Shown piece by piece: positions 1-7,315 of a DNA stretch of 64,000 nucleotides. The stretch's first letter is position 1. The number at the start of each line of letters is the position of its first letter. The position numbers were made by a program, and so were the translations under genes. Origin of the DNA: Candidatus Bathyarchaeota archaeon (GTDB lineage: Archaea > Thermoproteota > Bathyarchaeia > 40CM-2-53-6); the NCBI GenBank assembly GCA_005888735.1, contig VBBN01000032.1:36073-100072 (forward strand). The letters are read 5' to 3'. The notes under the pieces were generated by a model. That model saw only the letters and a list, made by a program, of their open reading frames with translations, ran no database searches and was not told the DNA's origin.

Positions 1-1444
1 TCGCTGCTACGACCCTTATCGAAGTGGCGACCGCCGTGAACGTTAGCGGTGCCGTGTAGTTTGAGACGTATAGCCCCGGACTTCTTTCAACTGGCAAGGT
101 GAAGCCTCCTCCTGCTGTCGAGGTGAGTGTCAGGTTTGCCCCTGATTCTGGGCTTGTGCCGTTGGTCACGGTCATTGTCAGGAGGGAGACCTGCCCTGGC
201 TTCAGAGTAGAGTTGCCTGGGAAGATTCCAACCTTCAACGAAGGCGGGGGTGGCGGAGCTGTTCCTATCGCGTAGAGTTTGAAGTCGAGGGAGCCGACAA
301 AGGCCCTTCCATCCGCGATGGCCGGGGATGAGGAGACTTGTCCACCGGTCAAGTACCTCCAGACGAAGCCGCCGGTGGTCATGTTGAGAGCGTAAAGGTA
401 ACCATCGTTAGCACCGACGAGAACTGTACCGGTCCCGAGAGCAAGGGCGGGCGACGAGTTCACCGCCGTTCCGATCGTCGCTCTCCAGATTTGACCGCCA
501 GTTGTCGCGTTTACCTTGTATACGTATCCTGTGCCGCTTCCAAAGTACACTGCGCCGACGGCCACCGCGGCGGAGGTGGTGTTGGAGTTGGGTGAGAGGA
601 ATGGTGTTATTCTCGCTCCGGTGAACTCGTTTAGCTGGAAGAAGCCGTTGTCGGTGCCGACATAGATTCTTCCATTGTAGACTGCTGGCGCGCTGCCTAC
701 AATGGTTACTCCGTTGAGTGACCTTGTCCAGAGCTGCTGACCGGTTGTCTCGTTTAGTGCCATTACGGAGCCGTTATCTTGGCCGAAGAACACGAGTCCC
801 GAATCTACGGCGGGGGACGACCTGACGGAAGATGCTGCGATTGCGGGGTTTGTCCAGGCTAGTGTTCCGTTATTCGCGTATCGCGCTACGAACTGGCCGG
901 GGTCGATGCATCCGCCCTGGGACCATGTTCCATAGAACACTTTTCCATCCGCGACTGCTGGCGAGGAGGTTATCGCGCAGTTAGGGTTCCCGTATACCCA
1001 GATGAGCGCGCCGGTTTGCTCGTTGATGGCGTACATTCCTCCGTTTCGGGAGCCGACGTAGACTATCCCGTTTGCTACTGCGGGGGAAGAGTAGATGGAG
1101 GCGCCGGTTTGCATGGACCAGACCAGGGCGCCGGTGTTCTCGTTTAGGGCATAGACTGTGCCGTCCCATGATGAGATGAAGATCAGTCCGTCACTGACTG
1201 CTGGGGAGGCGTAGATTGCTCCATTGGTCGCATAGGACCATGCGGGGTTGGCGATGCTCGGGGCTGAGGCGAGGGATGCTCCGGTTCGGAGCGAGTCATG
1301 GTGGAACATTGTCCAGGGATAGTCTGTGGAGCCGAGCGGAGGCGCTTGTGACAAGAGGGACCGCTGCCCGGTTTGCGGGTGTGTTGATGGGACCGCGGGG
1401 AGGAGGACTAGGAAAAAGACTAGAATGGCGAGTGTTTCTCTCAA
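1..1444 (-). CDS. Secreted PQQ/BamB-like beta-propeller protein (C-terminus beyond window)
   Basis: The frame read from a TTG at 1444 leftwards is open to the window edge. An AGGAG Shine-Dalgarno lies just upstream of the TTG. The start encodes a short hydrophobic signal peptide (about residues 4-20). The body is repeated blades of the pattern 'SSPAVA-G-V-VGS-NG--YALN--TG-L-W', seven or more, typical of the PQQ/pyrrolo-quinoline-like eight-bladed propeller, used here as a structural or binding fold. After the propeller (below about position 250) the sequence becomes an Ig-like/CARDB-type segment rich in Thr, Ser and Asn. It is probably exported and surface attached, but the anchoring end is not in the window. 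No enzyme residues are evident, so the function is unassigned. It belongs in style with the surface proteins at 48-64 kb. Confidence 0.8.
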   Translation of the reverse strand, partial: MRETLAILVFFLVLLPAVPSTHPQTGQRSLLSQAPPLGSTDYPWTMFHHDSLRTGASLASAPSIANPAWSYATNGAIYASPAVSDGLIFISSWDGTVYALNENTGALVWSMQTGASIYSSPAVANGIVYVGSRNGGMYAINEQTGALIWVYGNPNCAITSSPAVADGKVFYGTWSQGGCIDPGQFVARYANNGTLAWTNPAIAASSVRSSPAVDSGLVFFGQDNGSVMALNETTGQQLWTRSLNGVTIVGSAPAVYNGRIYVGTDNGFFQLNEFTGARITPFLSPNSNTTSAAVAVGAVYFGSGTGYVYKVNATTGGQIWRATIGTAVNSSPALALGTGTVLVGANDGYLYALNMTTGGFVWRYLTGGQVSSSPAIADGRAFVGSLDFKLYAIGTAPPPPPSLKVGIFPGNSTLKPGQVSLLTMTVTNGTSPESGANLTLTSTAGGGFTLPVERSPGLYVSNYTAPLTFTAVATSIRVVAA

Positions 1445-1681
1445 CTGTACTCCTCTTTACGACCCCGTAACGGCCCACCTAGTTTTTGCTCTCGTACTGG
1501 ATGGTGCGCGGGGCGAAACTAAAAGACGCGTGTAACCACGCCAGCGTTCCTATAGAGAGGCTTCAGCTGAGGAGAGTTGAAGCGGAGTCCAGAGGAGGAT
1601 GGAAACTTGTCGCGTGCGTGAATAGCACGATCTAGCGCGCGAGACTTGAATAGGCCCCGGGGGGGTTGGAAAATTCGGTGG

Positions 1682-1775
1682 TACTGGTTCCGAGTAGCTG
1701 TTTCAGGCTACCGTTTTCAGATACTGTTTTCCGAGTGCTGTTTCCGGGCACCGGTTCTTAGCTGCTGATTCCGAG
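1682..1775. repeat. Imperfect tandem repeat, 13-14 base period, about 7 units
   Basis: Consecutive units read roughly TACTGGTTCCGAG, TAGCTGTTTCAGG, CTACCGTTTTCAGA, TACTGTTTTCCGAG, TGCTGTTTCCGGG, CACCGGTTCTTAG and CTGCTGATTCCGAG. The shared core is CTG-TTCCGAG. The period is not a multiple of 3 and no frame stays open, so it is not a coding repeat. A similar but more A-rich block lies at 1936-2009. Confidence 0.55.
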
Positions 1776-1935
1776 TTGCGAAATCCTCCCGGCGACTGCA
1801 GTGACTTCTAGCGCGTGTACAGCGCCCTGGGGGTCAAGGAAGAAGCTAGTCTTCTCTTCTCGTGCGTGGAAATAGCGTGCTGTGGCGCACGAGGGTGCGG
1901 GTAGGGCCCGGGGAGTCGAAAAGATTTCACACTAG

Positions 1936-2009
1936 AAACGTTTTCGCAAAAGTGATTTCCGAAAAAGTGGTTTCGCCGAAAAAAAGATTCTGCGAGAAAA
2001 AAAATTCCA
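1936..2009. repeat. A-rich imperfect tandem repeat, 12-19 base period
   Basis: Units of the form G-TTTCG-(C)-AAAA recur four times (GTTTTCGCAAAA, GTGATTTCCGAAAAA, GTGGTTTCGCCGAAAAAAA, GATTCTGCGAGAAAAAAA). The block follows a GC-rich head resembling the one before the 1682 block, so the two look like diverged copies of one module. It ends directly at the stop codon of the Lrp-like reading frame. Confidence 0.45.
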
Positions 2010-2014
2010 TTTTC

Positions 2015-2488
2015 TTATGCGAGGTGAACTTCGGCGGCAGAACCCCGGAGGTTCTTGACAAGTTGCCAGTCTAGCTTGCCCAAGCTCCTCAGGGAGCTAG
2101 GGAATTGGCGGGGAGGAAGAAAGACGAAACGGGGAATCCCAACCTGCTTCGCGAGTTTTGCCATTGTCTGCTGGGCATCTTCCTCGGATGCTGCTGATAC
2201 TGTGACGCCGAAACTCTCGCCGAGATAGTCAGCAATGTCAATAATGCCATCGGCCTCGCAAAACGAGTCAATGGCACGCTTTTTCGTGGTCACGTTTGTG
2301 GCTTGGAAATTGCAGAGATAGGCGAGAGACTGGCCAAGAAGGCGAAGGTTGGGTGTTGCCTGATAGTACTGGATGAAGCCCTCTCGCTCCATCTTCCTTA
2401 TTCGTAGCCTGACAGTTTTCTCATCTAGCCCCAAGCTTCTTTCCTATGCCTTTAGAGCTGGGTCTTCGATTCCTCCCAGAGTAGTCAA
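2015..2488 (-). pseudogene. Lrp/AsnC-family regulator with an in-frame stop in the HTH
   Basis: From 2434 down, the frame encodes the recognition half of an Lrp winged HTH ('GLDEKTVRLRIRKMEREGFI') and the RAM/ligand-binding domain, ending at TAA 2015-2017. Immediately upstream in the same frame is the expected first half of the HTH ('ILTTLGGIEDPALKA'), separated from the rest by a TAG at 2444-2446. An upstream TGA (2501-2503) leaves only a TTG at 2486-2488 as a possible original start. Translation from the TTG after the amber codon would give a protein lacking half its DNA-binding domain. I call it a pseudogene. Alternatives are a sequencing error or amber read-through; no pyrrolysine context is seen. 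Confidence 0.6.
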
Positions 2489-2661
2489 AATATTTGAAGC
2501 TCATTTCGCAGAAAATGAGCACGTCAGTACTGTCCATCTGCCCTGCTTTCCTCCAATTCTCAAACGTTCACACCCTCCGGTCAGGCCAAAGATGATAATC
2601 CTTGTGCGAATTAGAGGGCTGAAAGTAAGGCGGATGCTTCAAAAGAGTGGGTCCGGATTCA

Positions 2662-2808
2662 TTAGAGCCTCTCCAGCTCTTTCTCGCCGCACCCCCTACA
2701 CTCGGTAACCATCCAGGAGCCGTGAATGTTTGACAGTGGACGCCTCGTCTCATGCTCTGTCGCCCTGTTACATTTCCAGCACCATACCTTCCGTACAGTA
2801 ATCGCCAT
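2662..2808 (-). CDS. 48-residue zinc-ribbon protein
   Basis: A small frame from ATG (2808) to TAA (2662) with a GAGG-type ribosome-binding site a few bases upstream. It contains two CxxC knuckles, C-W-K-C (residues 10-13) and C-R-G-C (37-40), 23 residues apart, which is the layout of a single zinc ribbon. The protein is basic at the front and acidic at the end. Such mini zinc ribbons are common in archaea and often bind RNA, DNA or ribosomes, but nothing here fixes a partner. The conserved knuckle spacing and the start context argue that it is real despite its size. Function unknown. Confidence 0.55.
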   Translation of the reverse strand: MAITVRKVWCWKCNRATEHETRRPLSNIHGSWMVTECRGCGEKELERL

Positions 2809-2945
2809 CGGCCTACCCTCTTCCAACGGAAGACGCACTTGTGCGAGAAGCCGTAGCCCGTCTGGTTAAGCGGGAGACCGGGCTGAAAGAATAGAGAAAA
2901 CAAGATAAAGCCAGAGGATTGCCAGAGCTCGGTAAGGTCTACTGC

Positions 2946-3224
2946 ATGATATTTGCGTTCATGATATTCTACCGAGTCAGACCGTTAACAGAGGCTGACA
3001 AGAAGAAAGCACGAACCGAATGGGAACGGTTCAAGAAAAAACTCTCCAAGGAAGTTGTGATCGTAGGTGAGTATGCGCACATCTGGGGCACAACCTACAA
3101 CGGAATGATCATCATAGAGTCACGAGACCTATCAGCCTTCCACGACTTCTGGCACATGTTCCGAGAAACAACTCGATGGTACGTGCCGGAGACGAAAACA
3201 TACATCGCCCAGAGAGAAGAATAA
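2946..3224 (+). CDS. Small alpha/beta-barrel-like protein, unknown function
   Basis: About 92 residues from ATG 2946. A TTG at 2919 in the same frame is possible but would add nine poorly conserved-looking residues. The pattern (hydrophobic strand 'MIFAFMIFYRVRPL', helix rich in Lys/Glu, strand 'EVVIVGEYAHIWG', 'GMIIIES', helix 'AFHDFWHMFRE', final strand) resembles dimeric ferredoxin-like (DABB/DUF3303-type) proteins. No catalytic residues are recognisable. It is followed after about 100 bases by tRNA-Trp on the same strand. Confidence 0.6.
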   Translation: MIFAFMIFYRVRPLTEADKKKARTEWERFKKKLSKEVVIVGEYAHIWGTTYNGMIIIESRDLSAFHDFWHMFRETTRWYVPETKTYIAQREE

Positions 3225-3328
3225 AGGGCGAATCACAGCATCGCATCTGACTAAGCTTTTTAGCAATAGTTTCCACACCCGACCTTTCGGTGGGGTACCG
3301 CACAGGAGCCTTCAACACGAGGTTCCAT

Positions 3329-3522
3329 GGGGCCGTAGTCTAGCCAGGGATGACACTGGGGAAGGAAAACAGCCCCTCAGCATATGGACGGGCTCCAGAA
3401 TCAACTAGGACGGGTATGCCGACCAGGAGTATCTGGGGATGAGGAAATTCAGGAGCGCGTGAAGATACCCGTAGACGAGACGGACTCGGCGGAGGTCGTG
3501 GGTTCAAATCCCACCGGCCCCA
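3329..3522 (+). tRNA. tRNA-Trp(CCA) with three apparent introns
   Basis: The acceptor stem is GGGGCCG (3329-3335) with CGGCCCC (3515-3521), A73 at 3522 and an encoded CCA at 3523-3525. The D arm is 3338-3354 and the T arm GTGGG-TTCAAAT-CCCAC is 3498-3514. The anticodon stem ACGGG (3388-3392), loop CTCCAG with anticodon CCA at 3395-3397, and partner ACCCGT (3467-3472) form only if three inserts are removed: about 3355-3387 (32 nt, after the D arm), 3399-3466 (68 nt, canonical 37/38) and 3473-3492 (20 nt, between anticodon stem and variable loop). The first insert folds as a hairpin (CTGGGG with CCCC-CAG). With the inserts removed a complete tRNA results. Exact splice points are uncertain by one or two bases. 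Archaeal bulge-helix-bulge splicing by EndA is expected. Confidence 0.8.
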
Positions 3523-3753
3523 CCACAACTTGGGTATACATGCGGCACGTCTATGTCTAGCCAGTGCCTGGTGGTGGGCATCTCTCTCCGGTCATTTTCC
3601 CTTGGAGAATTGTCGATTCCAGGCCAAATCCTCTCAAGGCCTTCTTCGAGAACAATCCCTTAGAACGGAAGATTTGGCAGAGGGTTGTTCGGCGACTATG
3701 CCTTGACTACTCTCTTCTCTTGGACAATACTGTGATTGTCGGCTTTTCTCGTT

Positions 3754-4107
3754 CTATGAGAATTCTTTGGACTGTCGGACGACGAAGATGCTGAACAGTA
3801 CCCAGAGGGTCGCTGCCAAGCCTCCCACAAGAGTCTGTCCAATAGTGAATAGGATCAATGCGGGCTCTGAGGCTGCGAGCATAAGTCCGAGCACGAAAAG
3901 AGTGTCTCCCTTTTTCTGGTTTGACCGCTTCCTCGCGACGCTCATCTTGGACACGCTTACTATTCCATAATAGGACAACCCTGAGAAGACGAAGGAGAAG
4001 ATAGTGGAGACCACGACACTCAAGGTGATTTGATAGAGAATTGCGTCTATCGAACCCTGCTGGAATCTTGGGATGAAGAAGAATAGCAGGAATGTAAAAA
4101 CGGCCAT
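3754..4107 (-). CDS. Small integral membrane protein, three or four TM segments
   Basis: The ATG at 4107 gives 117 residues with hydrophobic segments at about 1-14, 22-48, 70-88 and 92-110 and a basic cytoplasmic loop ('KMSVARKRSNQKKG'). The frame upstream of this ATG stays open to about 4200 and looks coding: it encodes 'VIDRELVASNLNRATTLIGST', which would make a normal amphipathic lead into the first TM helix. No ATG, GTG or TTG is available there, so either the ATG is right or a rare start is used. No family recognised. Confidence 0.55.
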   Translation of the reverse strand: MAVFTFLLFFFIPRFQQGSIDAILYQITLSVVVSTIFSFVFSGLSYYGIVSVSKMSVARKRSNQKKGDTLFVLGLMLAASEPALILFTIGQTLVGGLAATLWVLFSIFVVRQSKEFS

Positions 4108-4364
4108 GGTTGAACCTATCAGTGTGGTCGCTCGGTTCAGGTTGGAGGCGACAAGTTCACGATCAATTACGGTTCCAGTCTCTTTTTCGGAGATTGAAAC
4201 GCTTGACTAACACAATGTGATCGTGTATGAGTGTACAATGCTCTTTGTTCGCTCAACTAGCGATCTCTGATCGAGACTGTGATCCATGTCCCGCCACCGA
4301 ATGCTTGCTTTCTAGTCGGTCTCAGGGTGCGGGCTCTCAAGCATATCTTATGAGGAATCTTAGC

Positions 4365-4934
4365 TTAGACAGCGTCATACCTGAAACAGTCCGTCGTGTG
4401 ATCGTTCACCATTCCAACCGCTTGCATGAACGCATAGCAGATTGTTGAGCCGACGAATCTGAAGCCCCTCTTGCGTAGGTCTTTGCTCGCGGCGTCGGAT
4501 TCCATGGTAGTTGAGGGAATTTCTCTGAGAGATTTGAAAACGTGCTCGATTGGCTTACCACCCACGAATCCCCAGATGTATTCGTCGAAAGAACCATACT
4601 CTTCTTGGACTTCTAGGAAATGTTTTGCATTCGCAATCGTGGCTTCGACCTTGAGGCGGTTGCGTATGATACCCGGGTCACTGAGAAGACGTTGAACATC
4701 CTTCTTGTTGTAACGGGCGACTTTAGCAACGTCGAAGGCGTGGAATGCTTTCCGGTAGTTTTCCCGTTTGTTCAGAACGGTCTGCCAGTTTAGTCCAGCT
4801 TGCGCACCCTCCAAAACGAGAAACTCGAACAGCTTCCCGTCATCATGCACAGGGACCCCCCATTCTGTGTCATGGTACTGAACCATGAGTGGATTATTAC
4901 TGAATGCTGTCCACTCACACCTCTGTTTCGTCAC
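4365..4934 (-). CDS. tag: DNA-3-methyladenine glycosylase I
   Basis: A 189-residue protein of normal length for the Tag family (helix-hairpin-helix superfamily), which excises 3-methyladenine from alkylated DNA to start base-excision repair. Family signatures are present: the start 'RCEW', 'YHDTEWGVP' (the conserved aromatic/acidic base-binding segment), 'EGAQAGLNW', 'RNRLKVEATIANAK' and the C-terminal 'NDHTTDCF'. Cys and His at both ends form the structural zinc site known for Tag. The start ATG at 4934 matches family N-termini. It is transcribed alone. Tag is mainly bacterial, so acquisition by transfer is likely but not shown. Confidence 0.93.
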   Translation of the reverse strand: MTKQRCEWTAFSNNPLMVQYHDTEWGVPVHDDGKLFEFLVLEGAQAGLNWQTVLNKRENYRKAFHAFDVAKVARYNKKDVQRLLSDPGIIRNRLKVEATIANAKHFLEVQEEYGSFDEYIWGFVGGKPIEHVFKSLREIPSTTMESDAASKDLRKRGFRFVGSTICYAFMQAVGMVNDHTTDCFRYDAV

Positions 4935-5044
4935 AGTTTTCTTTCAGACCTCAGAGGGATAAGCGTGCTGTAAGATAAGCCGCTAGAGGAGCCCTGTCTA
5001 TGATTGACCACGGACCCGAGCCCCCTTGTCGCCTCAGCTGACAT

Positions 5045-5620
5045 CTATGATTTTCTTCTTCGAATGGATGCTGTGGCGAAGACCGCTGAACCAAGCTTGA
5101 CTTCATCGAAGACTTTCACGCGCCTAGTAACGAAACGGAAGAAATGCCAGCCGCAAGCTCGACCAGCGGCTGCGAGACCCGCACTCCATTTCGAGTGGGC
5201 CCTAAACCGACTACCATAGACTTGCTCCGCCGCTCGGGCAGCCCCCACCCTCAGTTTCACGGCACGCGCCATAAAGCGCTATTCCACGATCGCTATCACA
5301 CCAGCTTTGAGTCGAATCGAATACCGATACTGCCAATAGAGGGATTCGAGTGAAGATTTCGACAGTGATGTGAATTGGGGTCCGACAAGAAATAGAGTTC
5401 CAGTGCCGGAGGACATGCGAAGTACACATGGGCAGATGTGTGCTTGTCCATTCGGGTTGACGGTGGCCAAAGAACAAAGAGTTTTGTCCTCTAGCGTCCG
5501 AAAAAGACTGCGAAGCACCCTCCTTTCAGTTGGGCAACGTCCGTCGTGTGGCAACGGTAATCCATCCGGACGGAGCGCTCGCAACCCATTCAGATGCACA
5601 ACAACTTTCTGCATGTGCAT
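5045..5620 (-). pseudogene. Frameshifted PNPOx-like (FMN-binding split barrel) gene
   Basis: Three overlapping minus-strand frames together spell one pyridoxamine-phosphate-oxidase-like protein. Frame 1 (from about 5520) has 'LCSLATVNPNGQAHICP' and 'LVGPQFTSLSK'. Frame 2 (about 5345 to 5262) has 'AVSVFDSTQSW' and 'RGIALYGACRE'. Frame 3 (about 5262 to the TAG at 5045) has 'AARAAEQVYGSRF', 'FFRFVTRRVKVFDEVK' and 'VFATASIRR'. Two frameshifts, near 5345 and 5262, separate them. The N-terminal start is unclear because the region upstream of 5520 looks non-coding. Intact relatives are about 150-residue FMN or F420-binding proteins. This copy cannot make a complete product unless the indels are sequencing errors. 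Confidence 0.7.
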
Positions 5621-5675
5621 GAGTGATGGTCAGCGGAATCCAAACGAACACCAAGCCAAATCGGCCAAATTCATG

Positions 5676-7298
5676 CTACTCATGCTGGTCTAGGTAATCG
5701 TAAGCAACCAATGTCATGAAACCGACAAAATCCTCGCTCGTCACTAAAGAGTCAAGAATCCTAGCCGCCAATTCAAATCTGCCTTCAGAGTACTGAAGCT
5801 CGCCGATTTCAGACCTGATTCGAAGGAGACTCTCCTTCAGCATTTCACGCAGTAAGTCCGGTGTGAGAATCTTGCTTCCTGATAGTTTGCTTCTGTGTTG
5901 GAGCCACTGCCAAAGCTGCGCCCTGCAAATCTCTACAGTGGCCGCATCCTCCATCAGGTTGTAAATCGCCACGCAACCTTGCCCTCTCAACCATGATTCT
6001 AGATACCTTAGGCTCACATCGATGTTAGCCCGAACGCCGCTTTCTGTTATTTCGCCCTCGGGAACAGTTAGCATCTCAAGGGCAGTGATTCCAACGGTTC
6101 CCTGCCTCGGCCGAATTCGGTTGCCCTCTGCCAAGGACGAGTCAAAGACCCTCATAACCACCGGGACCAAGTCCGGGTGCGCTACCCAAGCTCCGTCATA
6201 GCCCTCCGAGGCTTCACGTTCCTTGTCAGCAATCACCTTTTGCAAGGCCTCTGATTGAGCCTGAGGATTGTTCCTAATGGGGACCTGGGGAGCCATTCCT
6301 CCTATCGCGAGTGCCCCTCGTGTATGACAGGTCCTTTCAACAAGCATTGAGCATGATTTCAGGAATGGCGTTGACATGGCGAGGCTCGAACGGTCGGGAA
6401 AGACGAACTTCGGGTCCTGACCCAGTGTCTTGATGAAGCTGAAAATGTAATCCCAACGCCCGAAGTTCAGCGCAGTGACTCGATCTCTCAGTTCATATAG
6501 GATCTCATCCATCTCAAACGCGGCTAGAACATTCTCGACAAGAACACTGCACTTGATGGACCCTTGAGGAATCCCGAGTTCAGCCTCCGACATCTCGAAG
6601 ACATCATTCCAGAACGTGGCCTCCTGACGATTCTCAAGCTTAGCCAAGTAGAAGTACGGACCCGTCCCCCTCTCCAGCAGTCGCTTCGCGTTATGGAACG
6701 CGTAAATGCCAAAGTCGAAAAAGGCTGCAGGGACAGGCTTGGCGTCGACTAGGACATGTTTTTCGGGTAAGTGTAGGCCCCTAGGTCTTACGAACAGAGT
6801 GGCCACCTTATCCTTCAGCTGATACTTCCTTCCATCGGGATTCACATACTCCAGTCTGCGGTTGACAGCGTCTCTGAGATTCACCTGGCCTTGAACGGTG
6901 CCCTTCCATGTCGGTGAGTGTGAGTCCTCGAAATCCGCCATGAATACGTCTGCCCCGGAGTTGAGCGCATTGATCATCATCTTCCTATCTACAGGACCCG
7001 TAATCTCCACGCGTCGCTGTCGCAGATCAGAGGGAATCGGCGCGACCTTCCACGAGGCCTTACGAACATGCTCAGTCTCAGGAAGAAATTCTGGGAGAGT
7101 TCCTGCTCGAACGCGAGCGGCTAGCAAAGACCTTCTCTCAAGGAGAGTGGTGAGCCTTCCTGAGAACTGGGTTGTTAGATTGGCTACGAAGTGTAGTGCG
7201 TCGGGAGTCAGTATCTCTTCGAAACCCTGCTCCACTGGTCCAAGGACGCTTATCTTCTCCGCTGACATGAGGCGAGGCTCCGAGGAGACCGCTGTCAA
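5676..7298 (-). CDS. aceB: Malate synthase (AceB/type A)
   Basis: Condenses glyoxylate with acetyl-CoA to malate, the second step of the glyoxylate shunt. The 540-residue length and sequence fit the short malate synthase A family. Visible signatures include 'DFEDSHSPTW', 'LFVRPRGLHLPEKH', 'YFYLAKLENRQEA', 'LVENVLAAFEMDEILYELR', 'NFGRWDYIFSFIK' (catalytic core) and 'EGYDGAWVAHPDLV'. The TTG at 7298 is the first start; an ATG 30 bases inside (7268) is an alternative and might be the true one. It lies 17 bases after isocitrate lyase on the same strand, so the two are one operon. Malate synthase of Sulfolobus is, as I recall, a longer form, so a bacterial-type copy here suggests separate acquisition (inference). 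Confidence 0.95.
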   Translation of the reverse strand: MTAVSSEPRLMSAEKISVLGPVEQGFEEILTPDALHFVANLTTQFSGRLTTLLERRSLLAARVRAGTLPEFLPETEHVRKASWKVAPIPSDLRQRRVEITGPVDRKMMINALNSGADVFMADFEDSHSPTWKGTVQGQVNLRDAVNRRLEYVNPDGRKYQLKDKVATLFVRPRGLHLPEKHVLVDAKPVPAAFFDFGIYAFHNAKRLLERGTGPYFYLAKLENRQEATFWNDVFEMSEAELGIPQGSIKCSVLVENVLAAFEMDEILYELRDRVTALNFGRWDYIFSFIKTLGQDPKFVFPDRSSLAMSTPFLKSCSMLVERTCHTRGALAIGGMAPQVPIRNNPQAQSEALQKVIADKEREASEGYDGAWVAHPDLVPVVMRVFDSSLAEGNRIRPRQGTVGITALEMLTVPEGEITESGVRANIDVSLRYLESWLRGQGCVAIYNLMEDAATVEICRAQLWQWLQHRSKLSGSKILTPDLLREMLKESLLRIRSEIGELQYSEGRFELAARILDSLVTSEDFVGFMTLVAYDYLDQHE

Positions 7299-7315
7299 TC
7301 AGAGCCCTGCTTGTG

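Larger units (their letters stand above)
1445..2014. other. Non-coding interval with two repeat blocks
   Basis: There is no convincing gene in these 570 bases: short open frames lack a start context and family resemblance. The interval contains two related modules. Each has a GC-rich head (about 1610-1675 and 1856-1925, sharing CGTGCGTG-AATAGC and a GGGCCCGGGG-like run) followed by a short-period repeat block (separate entries). It lies between two convergent-to-divergent minus-strand genes and may carry the promoter of the propeller gene at its left end. Confidence 0.5.

Noticed and set aside
1682..1775. CRISPR array
   Set aside because: Units are 13-14 bases and directly abutting, with no unique spacers and no cas genes in the window.
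1862..2074. 70-codon plus-strand frame
   Set aside because: It runs through the A-rich repeat block and overlaps the Lrp remnant; composition is repeat-driven and there is no family resemblance.
2568..2903. 111-codon minus-strand frame
   Set aside because: The 48-residue zinc-ribbon gene in another frame of the same strand has clear Cys knuckles and a better start; the longer frame is its shadow.
3399..3466. tRNA-Trp intron as a box C/D methylation guide
   Set aside because: Only one weak C-like box (GGATGAG) and no CTGA box are visible, and position 39 is C, not the U targeted in euryarchaea.
3340..3528. Minus-strand frame containing 'GRWDLNPRPP'
   Set aside because: It is the well-known artefact of reading a tRNA T arm backwards; it lies across the tRNA-Trp gene.
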